From Scandinavium sp002470465 (GTDB lineage: Bacteria; Pseudomonadota; Gammaproteobacteria; Enterobacterales; Enterobacteriaceae), in NCBI RefSeq assembly GCF_040750395.1, contig NZ_JBFLVD010000001.1, forward strand, positions 103,937 to 167,936: a stretch of 64,000 bases of DNA, in the 5' to 3' direction. The position numbers were made by a program, and so were the translations under genes. Below are positions 34,129 through 43,382 of this stretch, one piece after another (position 1 is the stretch's first letter; each line of letters begins with the position of its first letter). The notes below the pieces were generated by a model. The model searched no databases. It saw only the letters and a program-made list of their open reading frames with translations, and was not told where the DNA came from.

Positions 34129-35462
34129 TTGATAAACCCTCCCTGTTCGATAAATTCCTGCGCTCGCGCTCTGTCGCGTCGCTGGCTGATGCCATCGAAA
34201 TTAAAGAACCGGCTGAGAGTTGAGGTTCGTCTGAAGTCGGGCAGTACCACTTCGCGCGGGGAGAGGGGTTTGACCAGATTAACGGTAGCGACCACCACAA
34301 GCTCGTTACGTTTACGCTGGGTCGAAGCGTTGCGGAACAGGGCGCCCAGAATCGGCACGTCGCCAATCATCGGAATTTTACTTAGCGCTTCACGCTCTTC
34401 GTTACTGATCAGGCCTCCGAGCAGAAAGCTTTCGCCGTCTCCCAGTTCAACGGTGGTCCGTGCGCGACGGGTTTGCAGCGCCGGGAGGGTATCTCCTGTC
34501 CGGGTGGAATAGGTGTTAGCGAGATTACTGACCTCTTCGCCCAGCAGCAGTCGTATCTTTTTGCTGCTGCTCACCTTTGCGCCAATATTCAGCTTAATGC
34601 CAAATTCTTTGTAGGTAACGCTGCTACCGTTTTGCGATGAAGTCACAATAGGCAGCTCACCGCCGACCAGAAATTCGGCGGCTTCGCCGGAGAGCACCGA
34701 CAGGTTAGGTTCGGCCAGAACCCGGGCGACGGAGTCGTTGCTGATGGCATGCACCATGCTGGTCAGGGTATCCGCGTTAAAGCGGACAAAGTGGAACGTT
34801 CCGGGGATCGTAGAGCCCGCTCCCCAGTCCAGCCCGACGTTATCAATAAACTCACGGCTGACCTCTACCACCGACAGCTTAACGTTGACCTGGTTGGTGA
34901 TCGGCAGCTCCAGCTTATTAATGACGCCTTCCCAACTTACATCGCTCAGCCAGGGGGTGTTGTCATCGCTGCTGCTGCTCTTGTCGGATGCATCCTTAAC
35001 CTTTTTCGTGCTCACGCGGCTTTTGGCGCCAATACCTTCGCCGACAATCTGGTAGATACGACTTTTCGCCTCTTCGGTCGGAGCTGTACCGGAAATAACG
35101 TAGGTTTTGCCCATTTTTTGAAGAGTGACGTTGCTGTCCGGAAACGCCTGATTAATCTGCTGGTGGATACTGCTCAGCATGGTGTCGACCACTAGCGTAG
35201 CCTTAAGCACTTGATCACCGTTTTTATCGAAAGCAATGAGATCGGCGCGCCCCTCTTCCCTACCATAGGCGACGATGCTTTTATCGCCAATAAGTTCGTA
35301 GTCGGCGACATCTGGCGAGGAAATAAAGACCGTATCAATATTTTCTTTAACCTGGATGACCTGTGAATCGCCAGGCGTCAGATAAATATCTGCAGCCAGT
35401 GCGTGAAGTGCAAAAAAACTGATAAATATGCCCACTGCTGTGCGAGTAAAAACCTTATCCAT
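34125..35462 (-). CDS. rcpA: RcpA/CpaC outer-membrane secretin
   Basis: About 445 residues. The signal peptide ends at ALA. A BON-type and N0-like region follow (VTLQKMGKTYVISGTAPTEE), then the secretin domain (VLAEPNLSVLSGEAAEFLVG; GGLISNEEREALSKIPMIGD). It forms the outer-membrane exit channel. ATG 35462 is chosen over a TTG at 35489. Confidence 0.92.
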   Translation of the reverse strand: MDKVFTRTAVGIFISFFALHALAADIYLTPGDSQVIQVKENIDTVFISSPDVADYELIGDKSIVAYGREEGRADLIAFDKNGDQVLKATLVVDTMLSSIHQQINQAFPDSNVTLQKMGKTYVISGTAPTEEAKSRIYQIVGEGIGAKSRVSTKKVKDASDKSSSSDDNTPWLSDVSWEGVINKLELPITNQVNVKLSVVEVSREFIDNVGLDWGAGSTIPGTFHFVRFNADTLTSMVHAISNDSVARVLAEPNLSVLSGEAAEFLVGGELPIVTSSQNGSSVTYKEFGIKLNIGAKVSSSKKIRLLLGEEVSNLANTYSTRTGDTLPALQTRRARTTVELGDGESFLLGGLISNEEREALSKIPMIGDVPILGALFRNASTQRKRNELVVVATVNLVKPLSPREVVLPDFRRTSTLSRFFNFDGISQRRDRARAQEFIEQGGFIK

Positions 35463-35491
35463 ATATTTTCTCTGAGTTAAATGTTGCAAAA

Positions 35492-36331
35492 TTATCTGGA
35501 GCCTCTTAATTCCTTTATTGAGCGCAGCTGTGGAAGCACGTCGTCCATGCTTATTCGCTTAATACTCTGCTTATCCTGACTGTCCGGGAGAAGGAACAGC
35601 TGGCCGGAGGTTTCAATTGTTCTTAACATTGCAAGCTGCTTTTGATTCAGGCGCAGGACAATGGTGCCCACTATCTTATTACTCATGGAATAAGCATTTT
35701 CACCTTCTTTGGCGCTGGAAAAGCGTTTGCTGTCCAGTACCGTTACCTGTTCGAATATTCGGGTGACGACATATTTAGGCGTCTGGGCGCGATAGGAGGA
35801 GGACGATCCTTCCGAGGCCAGACCTACCATCTCCGTTTTCCCTCTCTCAATCTCTTTTATTCTGATGTAGAGCGCTAACTTATCGCCAGCACGGGTCGAT
35901 GAGAGTAAATAATCGTCGGGAGCAGAAACCGGGAAGGCGTAAGGCATCTCATTCACTCTCAGGCTGCGCTTCGCGTAATCCGGATGAGTGGGGGAGAGCA
36001 ACATCGGCAGCGTGATGCCGCTGCCTTTTTTTATCGTTTCTGTGACTAAATATCCGCGAAGATTTCCACCAGGTATCGATGATATATCCCGAGGATCGCT
36101 GATGGTTGATGATGTTTTTAAGGTGGCGATCTTATAATCCTGAGGCGACAGTATTTCTCCGGCCTGCAGGTTGTGGATGGCTTCTGCCACTAAAATGGTG
36201 CGGGGAACATTTTCAACCGTTACTTGTTGTTTGGGCTCCGATGTTTTTCCTTTTTGCTGTAAAAATATCCCTGTGACCCCGACAACGATAGCCGTGATGG
36301 AGAGAAAAAAAAGTGTCCGATGATTCATCAA
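35492..36331 (-). CDS. rcpC: RcpC/CpaB pilus assembly protein
   Basis: 279 residues with an N-terminal anchor and an SAF-like domain (ILVAEAIHNLQAGEILSPQD) followed by a beta-rich region, as in CpaB. It is thought to steady the secretin. It overlaps nothing but sits 29 bp before rcpA. Confidence 0.88.
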   Translation of the reverse strand: MMNHRTLFFLSITAIVVGVTGIFLQQKGKTSEPKQQVTVENVPRTILVAEAIHNLQAGEILSPQDYKIATLKTSSTISDPRDISSIPGGNLRGYLVTETIKKGSGITLPMLLSPTHPDYAKRSLRVNEMPYAFPVSAPDDYLLSSTRAGDKLALYIRIKEIERGKTEMVGLASEGSSSSYRAQTPKYVVTRIFEQVTVLDSKRFSSAKEGENAYSMSNKIVGTIVLRLNQKQLAMLRTIETSGQLFLLPDSQDKQSIKRISMDDVLPQLRSIKELRGSR

Positions 36332-36350
36332 CGATTCCTTTCTGTATGCG

Positions 36351-36776
36351 TCAATTTATGGAATAAGAAAAAATAAAGGCTAATGAGATAGCCACACCGT
36401 AAGGCACGCCATGCTGTTTTGTGGTTTTAAAAAAAAAGAGCAAGCAAACCAAAGCAACGGCTCCGCCGCTCAGAGCGGTCAGAAATAAAAAATGGGGAAA
36501 TTGAGAGGAGGTATAAAGCAGCGCCAGCGCCGACATCAGCTTGATATCACCGCCGCCAATAATATTAGCCATGCAGAGAATAAAACCGGGAATCAGTACA
36601 GCAGCAAAAAGAATCAGGTTGGGATACTGGCCGCGAAGCAGAGACAGCGTACAGGCGGCTACGCCGACTGCAATCACGAGTTTATTGGCAATCAGCCGTG
36701 AGGTGACGTCCTGCACGCAAACACAGAGTAATAGTAGAACTACCGCAATATAGTTTGCCGTGATTAACCACGTCAT
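36351..36776 (-). CDS. tadV: TadV prepilin peptidase
   Basis: 141 residues, all membrane helices. The aspartates of the type IV prepilin peptidase family are at VQDVTSRLI (about 23) and GGGDIKL (about 77). It cleaves Flp and the TadE/F pseudopilins. The start ATG 36776 follows AGGGATAATAAT and is preferred over TTG 36797. Confidence 0.88.
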   Translation of the reverse strand: MTWLITANYIAVVLLLLCVCVQDVTSRLIANKLVIAVGVAACTLSLLRGQYPNLILFAAVLIPGFILCMANIIGGGDIKLMSALALLYTSSQFPHFLFLTALSGGAVALVCLLFFFKTTKQHGVPYGVAISLAFIFSYSIN

Positions 36777-36817
36777 ATTATTATCCCTGATAATCAATCT
36801 CTGAAGAGAGGCCAGCG

Positions 36818-36849
36818 ATATCCACCGTGATAGCTATCACGGCGGATAT
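36818..36849 (-). promoter_or_regulatory. Near-perfect 32-bp palindrome between flp and tadV
   Basis: All but one of 16 base pairs match, and the exception is a G-U pair in the minus-strand transcript. The hairpin begins about 9 bases after the flp stop. Without a T tract it is likely a processing or stability hairpin that gives far more flp message than downstream tad message. Confidence 0.65.
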
Positions 36850-36857
36850 AACAGCAA

Positions 36858-37085
36858 TTATTTGCTCATTGTTACGCTTTCAATAGCTTTTTCGATTTTC
36901 TGGAAGGCGGTATTGATTGCACCGAGGAAGCCGCTGTTCTGATCGCCGAAGATTAATGCTAGCAGGGTCGCCATTCCGACCCCGATCAGTGCATATTCAA
37001 TAGCTGTTACGCCGCGCTGGTTTTTAAAAAAATTCGCAATGTTGTTTTCTGCAACGATGTAGTACTTAGTCAAAAAATGAGTCAT
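36858..37085 (-). CDS. flp: Flp type IVc pilin
   Basis: 75 residues. The leader of 25 residues ends in Gly; cleavage gives a mature pilin of about 50 residues starting VTAIEYALIGVGMATLLA, with the Glu-Tyr of Flp pilins at +5 and +6. It is the main pilus subunit and first gene of the tad operon. AAGGTATCGTT precedes the start. Confidence 0.93.
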   Translation of the reverse strand: MTHFLTKYYIVAENNIANFFKNQRGVTAIEYALIGVGMATLLALIFGDQNSGFLGAINTAFQKIEKAIESVTMSK

Positions 37086-37300
37086 AACGATACCTTGTTT
37101 TATGCCAAAAAATTAATAATTAACTGGGCAGTGAGTTGAAATAAAATATCCAATCATCGAACATGCCTTTTGACACTCCCTTGTTGATTCGGAAATTCTG
37201 CTGGCAGTAGCGATGTTGACCTAGGTATCTAACCCGAAAAAGGGGAGTGAAATCCTCATTAAAACCCTTAAAAATTATAATTAGTTATTATTTATTCTGC

Positions 37301-37873
37301 TTAAACCTTCCAGAAGAACAGAATTGCCATCGTCAGCGTTACCAGCCAGCACACGGCCAGCACCGAGAGGACAAAAACAAAAATATTCCAGCTTTTCGAA
37401 TTGTACCATTCGGGTTTACCGCGAATGGAGGAGCCTCTTTTTGCTGCTGCCTTCTCCTCGTCACCAGGCCCTTCAAACCTGACTTCTGTGACGCTTTTCT
37501 CTTGTACGGGGAAGGGGAGTGGATGTTCTCCCTCCACGAGTGTACCTTTTATGACTTCGCCCGTGTATTTAACCCCTTTGCGTGGGATCGTTTTAATTAA
37601 AGAGTGAGAGAGACCTACCTCGTTAAACGACCTTCGCAGAAGGTAAAGTTGGCCATAATAGCTACTTTCGCTGACGGAGCCTTTTTGCTCGGCCCAGACC
37701 TCGTTGATGATTTTTTGTTTATCAGTTTCACCGTTTAATAGCTGCAACAGAAATCGATAGCTATTTTCAGATAATTCAACGCTAATACCGTCGTGAGTCA
37801 TTAAGCAGCGCTTTTCCGGCAGAAACATTACCCCTTTGTCGAGAGTGTATAGCTGTCTCTCTTTCAACTCCAT
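37301..37873 (-). CDS. Winged-helix regulator with C-terminal membrane helix, upstream of the tad operon
   Basis: 190 residues. An N-terminal ToxR/OmpR winged helix (about 15-110; SENSYRFLLQLLNGETDKQK and IKTIPRKGVKYTGEV) is followed by a linker, and the only hydrophobic segment is at 165-188, leaving just 2-4 residues beyond. It thus has the ToxR plan without a periplasmic sensor. It lies 215 bp upstream of flp on the same strand, so it probably controls Tad expression. Confidence 0.78.
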   Translation of the reverse strand: MELKERQLYTLDKGVMFLPEKRCLMTHDGISVELSENSYRFLLQLLNGETDKQKIINEVWAEQKGSVSESSYYGQLYLLRRSFNEVGLSHSLIKTIPRKGVKYTGEVIKGTLVEGEHPLPFPVQEKSVTEVRFEGPGDEEKAAAKRGSSIRGKPEWYNSKSWNIFVFVLSVLAVCWLVTLTMAILFFWKV

Positions 37874-38559
37874 GATAAACTCCAGTTTTGCTTTTTGCTT
37901 TCTGATTAATGTCGGTTAGCTTTGCTCTAGCCTTATTAGCGACAAAGTATTAGTGCCCAAAGAGCCCCACAAACCCTGAGATAATTAATTATCTAAAGCA
38001 TCACTTTACTCATGAGTAATTATTGATGAATGCTCTGCTATTAAATAAGTCGCGAACAATATATCTTGGTTTGATTACATTTTTATTCCTTGCAAAATCA
38101 ACCGCAACTTCATACTTCACTATGTTTTAATTTCTCAGTCTTATTGTTTTTTACAGTGAGTATATAACAATCAATATTGTTTAACTCAAAATCTGCCAGA
38201 CATAATAAAAGGAAACTCGCAATTGATTGAAATTGGATTTTGCGATTAATACCGCGATTTCAATTGGTGAAACAATGCGAGTTTGCAATAATGTAGCGGA
38301 AATGAAAATTATTTAATATCAGAAGCGTTTATCACCCTACCAGCAATAGTTTTACGTTCGGCTCGATAATGAGATAAAAAAAATAAACTTACATAATGGA
38401 ATCATTATGTTAACATATGCGTGAATTATAGGATATTTCGAGTTTCGAAATATGGAAAAATGAGATTTAGTAAGAGTGTACTATTAACATTTAGTGCTAC
38501 CTTAAGTTTTATAATGAATTTTATAACCCTTGCCATGAATAAAAATATACCTGCCCTTG
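37874..38559. other. AT-rich spacer upstream of the Tad regulator
   Basis: No gene seen. An open frame on the plus strand (38421-38642) runs into IS debris and is not protein-like. This is probably the promoter region of the regulator. Confidence 0.45.
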
Positions 38560-38985
38560 ATTTAGCCTGTAGGTGGCTGGCACAAATGAGTTCGATACCC
38601 AGTTCAGAAAGTACACGGCCAAACTGTATGATTTCGTCGTAGTGGATCCGCCATTATTGGCCGTGTTTATTGCTGTAGAACGCCAGAGGTTTACCGTAAT
38701 GTTCCAGATAACCGCGGGTAGCTTCGAAATAGGTGAATGTGGATTCTGAACTGACGAACAGGAGCTGCATCAACTGACTGGTTGCGTCATCAACGCAACG
38801 TAAACGAACAGAGTACAGGCCGGGCAGCGCTCTTCGAACCATCGCTCCTCAATGCCATCAACGCCGGTACAGGCTCGTCGTGGGCGTGGCTGATGTACCC
38901 GAGGTGCTCGTAACCTGCCGTTCATTAATCGATTTTTCAGACGACATTTATCCTCTAACGTGAGTTTTCGTTCGACTGAGCATCA
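38560..38985 (-). pseudogene. ISNCY-type transposase remnant
   Basis: Read on the minus strand in shifting frames, segments such as SVRLRCVDDATSQLMQLLFV, SSESTFTYFEATRGYLEHYG and QFGRVLSELGIELICASHLQ match the catalytic region of ISNCY-family transposases. Frameshifts, stops and an internal deletion make it non-functional. No terminal repeats were found. Confidence 0.7.
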
Positions 38986-39712
38986 AACCATTAAAAATGT
39001 CACCGGTGGCGATGGTTTTACCCAGTTTGGCCGTGTGATACACGAACTGGTGGCAGAAAGGCAACATAGCATCGACCGGATACGATGGCTTCTGGCACAG
39101 GTCGCAGGATAAGTTCGTCTGAAAAATGGTATCAGATTAAAAATGCACCGATAGCCGCATTTTATCGTCATAAATGATCAGATGAGCGGCCATCACAGCA
39201 TCCCTGGTAACCAGGTTCATGATCAGGCGCCCCTGAAAGAAGTGATTCAATTTACCAACCATGAACCACATTTCTTGCCAAACTGGATGTTTTAAGTGAC
39301 ATCACATCTCCCCAAAGACTGACATCTCAATTTAGCTACTACAACATAAGTGCGCACAATCTATCTTATGTTAAGTTTGATGTGAAAATCACTTAATAAT
39401 CAAATCGTTAGTTAATGGTTGGTGCGTTTTTTTACAAAGGCTATTGTGGGGGCAATAGGATCTGGCATGTCACGCCGAAGACTGTCAGCGGCTTCTGTAT
39501 GGTTGATACTACCGATGGCCAGAGAATAAAAGCTGGCTACTTGTTTCGTGTCTTTTTTGCAAACAGCAACGTTCGTACAGCCCCAAGAGCCAGGTTTGAC
39601 TTAAGTCATACAGATGACGGACATATCCCGCATTGTTATTGGCTATGGGTGAGCTGTCAGAGAAAGTCTGCCAGCCAGTCATGCTTCCTTTGGATACTGT
39701 AGGCTTGAATAT
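38986..39712. other. Debris between insertion-sequence remnants
   Basis: Several short open frames on both strands, none recognisable. Interrupted coding-like sequence on the minus strand (about 39000-39290) may be another transposon fragment. Confidence 0.35.
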
Positions 39713-40728
39713 ATGTCTAACACTAACGCCAAGTTTGAGATGACCGGGATCCTGTTAGGGCAAGAAGCCTGTAAACGTAAGACTCCTCAGGAGAAGATCG
39801 CCATTATCCAGCAGACGATGGAGCCGGGTATGAATGTATCCCATGTCGCCCGCCTGCATGGTATTCAGCCCAGCCTGCTGTTCAAGTGGAAGAAGCAGTA
39901 TCTGGAAGGCAGCCTCACCGCCGTTGGCGTGCGCAGTTGTCACTGCGGGTTAAGCGTTATGCCGACTGGCAGGACAGGCGCTGTCATCGGCATAATGAAG
40001 AAGCAGACGCTGAAATCCTGTCGGATATCCTCGATATCATCAGCGACATGCCCAGCTACGGCTATCGACGAGTGTGGGGCATCCTGCGTAAACGACATCG
40101 CGCAGAAGGGCTGCCGCCGGTAAATGCCAAAAGGTTTTACAGGATAACGAGAGAGCATAACATTTTGTTATTGCATGACAAACTGGAGGGGGTGACGCGT
40201 GAACATAAGGGCAAAATCGCGGTAGCGGAAAGCGATATGCGCTGGTGTTCAGACGGCTTCGAGTTCGGCGGCGACAACGGTGAAAAACTGCGGGTCACGT
40301 TCGCGCTGGAAGAGAGGTCATAGACTGGGCAAGCGAGTACCGGAGGCTACGACAGTTCGACGGTACAGGATGTAATGCTCAGGTCAGTGGAAAAGCGCTT
40401 CGGTGACAGGTTAGCGGACACACCGGTGCAGTGGCTGACGGACAACGGTTCAGCGTATACCGCGCATGAAACGCGGAAGTTCGCCAGAGAACTGAATCTG
40501 GCCTCCTGCACAACAGCGGTGAGCAGCCCACAGAGCAATGGCATGGCTGAACGGCTCGTGAAAACGATGAAGGAAGATTACATCGCGTGCATGCCAAAAC
40601 CGGATGTGAGAACAGCGCTACAGAACCTTGCAGCGGCGTTCAATCATTACAATGAAAACCACCCGCATAATGCGCCGGGATATGACTCTCCGAGGGAATA
40701 CCGGCGGCAGCGGGCATCGTTAACTTAA
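39713..40728 (+). pseudogene. IS2-like (IS3 family) transposase, deleted and interrupted
   Basis: The N-terminus (KRKTPQEKIAIIQQTMEPGM, ending WKKQYLEGSLTAV) is IS2-type OrfA. After about 39930 the sequence jumps frame into the middle of OrfB (MPSYGYRRVWGILRKRH, then DMRWCSDGFEF). An in-frame TAG at 40321-40323, caused by small indels, splits off the rest (WLTDNGSAYTAHETRKFARE, then SPQSNGMAERLVKTMK). Between OrfA and OrfB several hundred bases are missing. It cannot encode a working transposase. Confidence 0.88.
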
Positions 40729-40737
40729 GATACAAAA

Positions 40738-40765
40738 GCTGTCTGGAAACAGAGGGGCAAGATCA
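40738..40765 (+). mobile_element. Right terminal repeat of the IS2-like remnant
   Basis: GCTGTCTGGAAACAGAGGGG resembles the right end of IS2-group elements, which have TGTCTGGA followed by a G-rich stretch. No matching left end is seen before 39713, so the left part is lost. Confidence 0.5.
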
Positions 40766-40876
40766 TAATAGACATGATAGTAAGTGTTCCGTTACCCGCT
40801 TACGGGCGTGTCACTCAATACCTTCAGCGATACTTAAATCCTGGTGTACTTCCCTGACCGTATTGACAGGGATGTG

Positions 40877-41160
40877 TTATTCCGCTGGCAGTGCTACGCG
40901 CCAGAACAGCAGTTCGCTGAGCAGGGTTACCGGACAGTCCGCTATGACGTCAAGCACATGACGGAGGTAGCTTTCTGGTTCCACACCGTTTAGTTTGCAC
41001 GTCCAGATCAGGCTGTACAGCAGTGCTCTCCGCTCTCCACCATGGTCGGAGCCAAAGAACGAAAGTTTTTACGACCCAGACTGACCGTCCGCAGGACATT
41101 TTCAGCGATGTTGTTATCTGCTTCAGCCCAGTCATCGTCTGCACGTTAGCGCTCTTCGGC
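40877..41160 (-). pseudogene. IS66 TnpC transposase C-terminal remnant
   Basis: On the minus strand DDWAEADNNIAENVLRTVSL and, after a frameshift near 41068, FFGSDHGGERRALLYSLIWT and ESYLRHVLDVIADCPVTLLS match the end of IS66 TnpC. Only the last 90 or so residues remain. It abuts the 3' end of the DUF4056 gene. Confidence 0.8.
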
Positions 41161-42243
41161 AGCTCTGTCGCTTGCGAAGGCAGCCGCCGCAAGCCGGGCA
41201 AAATCGACTGCCGTATAGCAGCAGAGCTCAGGCATGGGTAGACGCGCCATGCTGCGGCCGGGCCACAGCTCCAGCTGTGCCAGCATATCGAGGGAAAAGC
41301 CATGCCAGCAATGCGGCAGGTGCAAGCGTAGCGGAGTGGCTCGCTCTCCGGGTACAGGAGTTGGAATGCGATCGTCGCTAATGTCGTAGTTTCGCCGCAG
41401 CACTAGATATTTTTCCGGCACCCTACGCCGACTATTCCACCAACGGCCATCCAGCATATCGAAGTGAAAGCGGGTCATTGCTGCAGGCTGCACATCAAGA
41501 GTAATCAGCGCCTTTCGCAGGGCATCGTCCATTGCCGCATCGTACACACCAAGCGTAATCGCTTGTCCGCGACGAATGAGCGAAACAGCGATGTTTGCGC
41601 CCAATAAGTTTGAATAGAGATCCTCCGGTGAAAATGCCGAAACCTCTTCCGGAAAACCCGGGACAGACTCAAAGCCGTACCACTGCGCAATTTCATGCCA
41701 GGCCGCCAGCTGGAAGGCCAGATGAGCGGCGATCCATACCGCCAGAAGATAGCGCTCCCCCTCTGTTGTCGGAGGCGTAAAGGCGCGGAAAACCAGACGC
41801 CGCTGTGTCAGCTCGTCATCCAACGACAGCGTAAAGGGTTGACCAAGCTGCGGCAGTAGCTGTGAAAAGATGTAGAGCGTCATGTCTGCCGTATCCCTTA
41901 TATGGGCTGTATCAATAAACCCTCCCCGGGAGGTATAGAGGATTCCGTTGCGCTCGCTGCCGATACCCACCAGGTTGGCCAGCCCCAGAAGCAGGCTATC
42001 GTTGTAATGATGCTCCCCCATATCCCAGGCTGTTACCACGTTACTGAACTGATAAAACGGCACGGGCACCTTCATCACCTCGGCGTGCAGATCATAGCCA
42101 AAAGCGCAGCAGGGCCGCAGGCCATCAGGCTGCGGCAGCGGGTGAGTGACGGGCCAAGCCCTCTGAAGCACCTCCGCGCGCACCGGTATATGCCCCAGCA
42201 CCATCGCGGCGGTTATAAGCATTAGCCACAATACTTTCTTCAA
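41146..42243 (-). CDS. DUF4056-like exported protein
   Basis: 365 residues. The signal peptide ends near VRA (about residue 23). It has DUF4056-like features: an initial RAWPVTHPLPQPDGLRPCCA, then a central GGFIDTAHIRDTADMTLYIF and HEIAQWYGFES, whose His/Asp/Glu residues may bind metal. The biochemical role is unknown. The last residues run into the IS66 remnant, so the native C-terminus may be replaced. It follows the Omp85-like gene with a small overlap. Confidence 0.72.
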   Translation of the reverse strand: MKKVLWLMLITAAMVLGHIPVRAEVLQRAWPVTHPLPQPDGLRPCCAFGYDLHAEVMKVPVPFYQFSNVVTAWDMGEHHYNDSLLLGLANLVGIGSERNGILYTSRGGFIDTAHIRDTADMTLYIFSQLLPQLGQPFTLSLDDELTQRRLVFRAFTPPTTEGERYLLAVWIAAHLAFQLAAWHEIAQWYGFESVPGFPEEVSAFSPEDLYSNLLGANIAVSLIRRGQAITLGVYDAAMDDALRKALITLDVQPAAMTRFHFDMLDGRWWNSRRRVPEKYLVLRRNYDISDDRIPTPVPGERATPLRLHLPHCWHGFSLDMLAQLELWPGRSMARLPMPELCCYTAVDFARLAAAAFASDRAAEER

Positions 42244-43382
42244 AATGCCTCTCCCGCCTGGAAATAAAACCCGCTGCTGCCTTTGCCAATACCGTAATCG
42301 AGGCGGACATTCATTCGCGGCTTAAATTCAAACCGGTAGCCCGCACCCGCGGTAGGTAGCCAGCGTCCATTGTTCAACCCGTGAAAAGTTGGCGCCATCG
42401 TCCCACCTCCTATCCAGCCAACTACACCATGCCGCCAGCTCAGCTTATGGCGCAGCTCAAGCTGGCCGCTAAATGTATTTTTATCCCGGTAGCGGCCCTC
42501 ATAGTAACCACGCATTCGCTGGCTGTTGCCTAACAACGGCAGATTGTTCCACGGCACGTTCCCCTGAGTGAAATGACCGTCAATCTCCCAAGCCAGCACA
42601 TCTTTTGAGCCGATCGAATAGTAGTGACTATAGTGGGCTTTGTAGTCATCAAAGCGCACGTCGCTACCAGTGGCAGGGGTATAGCGGGTATAGCGAAGGT
42701 CCATCGACTGCCCCGATCGAGGATTCGGCACAAAATCGCGACTGTCCCAGCTCAGGGCCATGCTGATGCCCGAAATGAAGCTCGATGTGCCGGTCGGCGT
42801 GCCCTCAATTTGCCGCGGATCGTTGCTGTCGACGTTGGCGGCGTGCTGTGCGTCCAGCGACCAACCCAGCCCTGCGTAGACATGGCGGGAGAGCTGCCGG
42901 TATATCATCGGGTTAAGCATTGCCCTTTGTGAGGTATACTTTTGCTTATCGCCATCGCGATCTCCGGCCCGAAATCCCTGCCCCCAGAACCAGGTAGGCG
43001 TATTGCCTATAGCGCCATCAAGAAAGAACCTCCAGCGATCGTCAGCAAAAAAAGCGTAGTTTGTGAAATTGATGCCAAACGCTCCCGGTGCGCTGATGTA
43101 GCCGCTCATCGTCAGCGTTGAGTTCTGGCTGATGCAGTCCTGTGGATCGGGACGATACATCCCCACCACCGCAGCTCCAATTCCTGGCCCCAGCTCTGGC
43201 GTGTAAAAAGGTCCCGGCACTATTCCCCAGTCAATCCCTCCGGCGGGATCAAACGTCGTGCTGGCACCAAGTGGCCTGAGCAAGTCATCAATTTGCCCGC
43301 GATCCGGCAGCCATGACCGGGCTTGGCAGGGCAACGCCAAAACACCGGAGAGAGCCGCCAGAAGCCATACGTTTTCGCGCAT
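42240..43382 (-). CDS. Omp85/BamA-like outer-membrane barrel protein
   Basis: 380 residues. The signal peptide ends near CQA (about residue 21). Barrel strands follow, including LPLLGNSQRMRGYYEGRYRD, a form of the conserved RGY motif of the Omp85 barrel. The end is SSGFYFQAGEAF, with the terminal Phe signal. POTRA domains are absent, so it is a barrel-only member. A role in export of the DUF4056 partner is only a guess. Confidence 0.8.
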   Translation of the reverse strand: MRENVWLLAALSGVLALPCQARSWLPDRGQIDDLLRPLGASTTFDPAGGIDWGIVPGPFYTPELGPGIGAAVVGMYRPDPQDCISQNSTLTMSGYISAPGAFGINFTNYAFFADDRWRFFLDGAIGNTPTWFWGQGFRAGDRDGDKQKYTSQRAMLNPMIYRQLSRHVYAGLGWSLDAQHAANVDSNDPRQIEGTPTGTSSFISGISMALSWDSRDFVPNPRSGQSMDLRYTRYTPATGSDVRFDDYKAHYSHYYSIGSKDVLAWEIDGHFTQGNVPWNNLPLLGNSQRMRGYYEGRYRDKNTFSGQLELRHKLSWRHGVVGWIGGGTMAPTFHGLNNGRWLPTAGAGYRFEFKPRMNVRLDYGIGKGSSGFYFQAGEAF

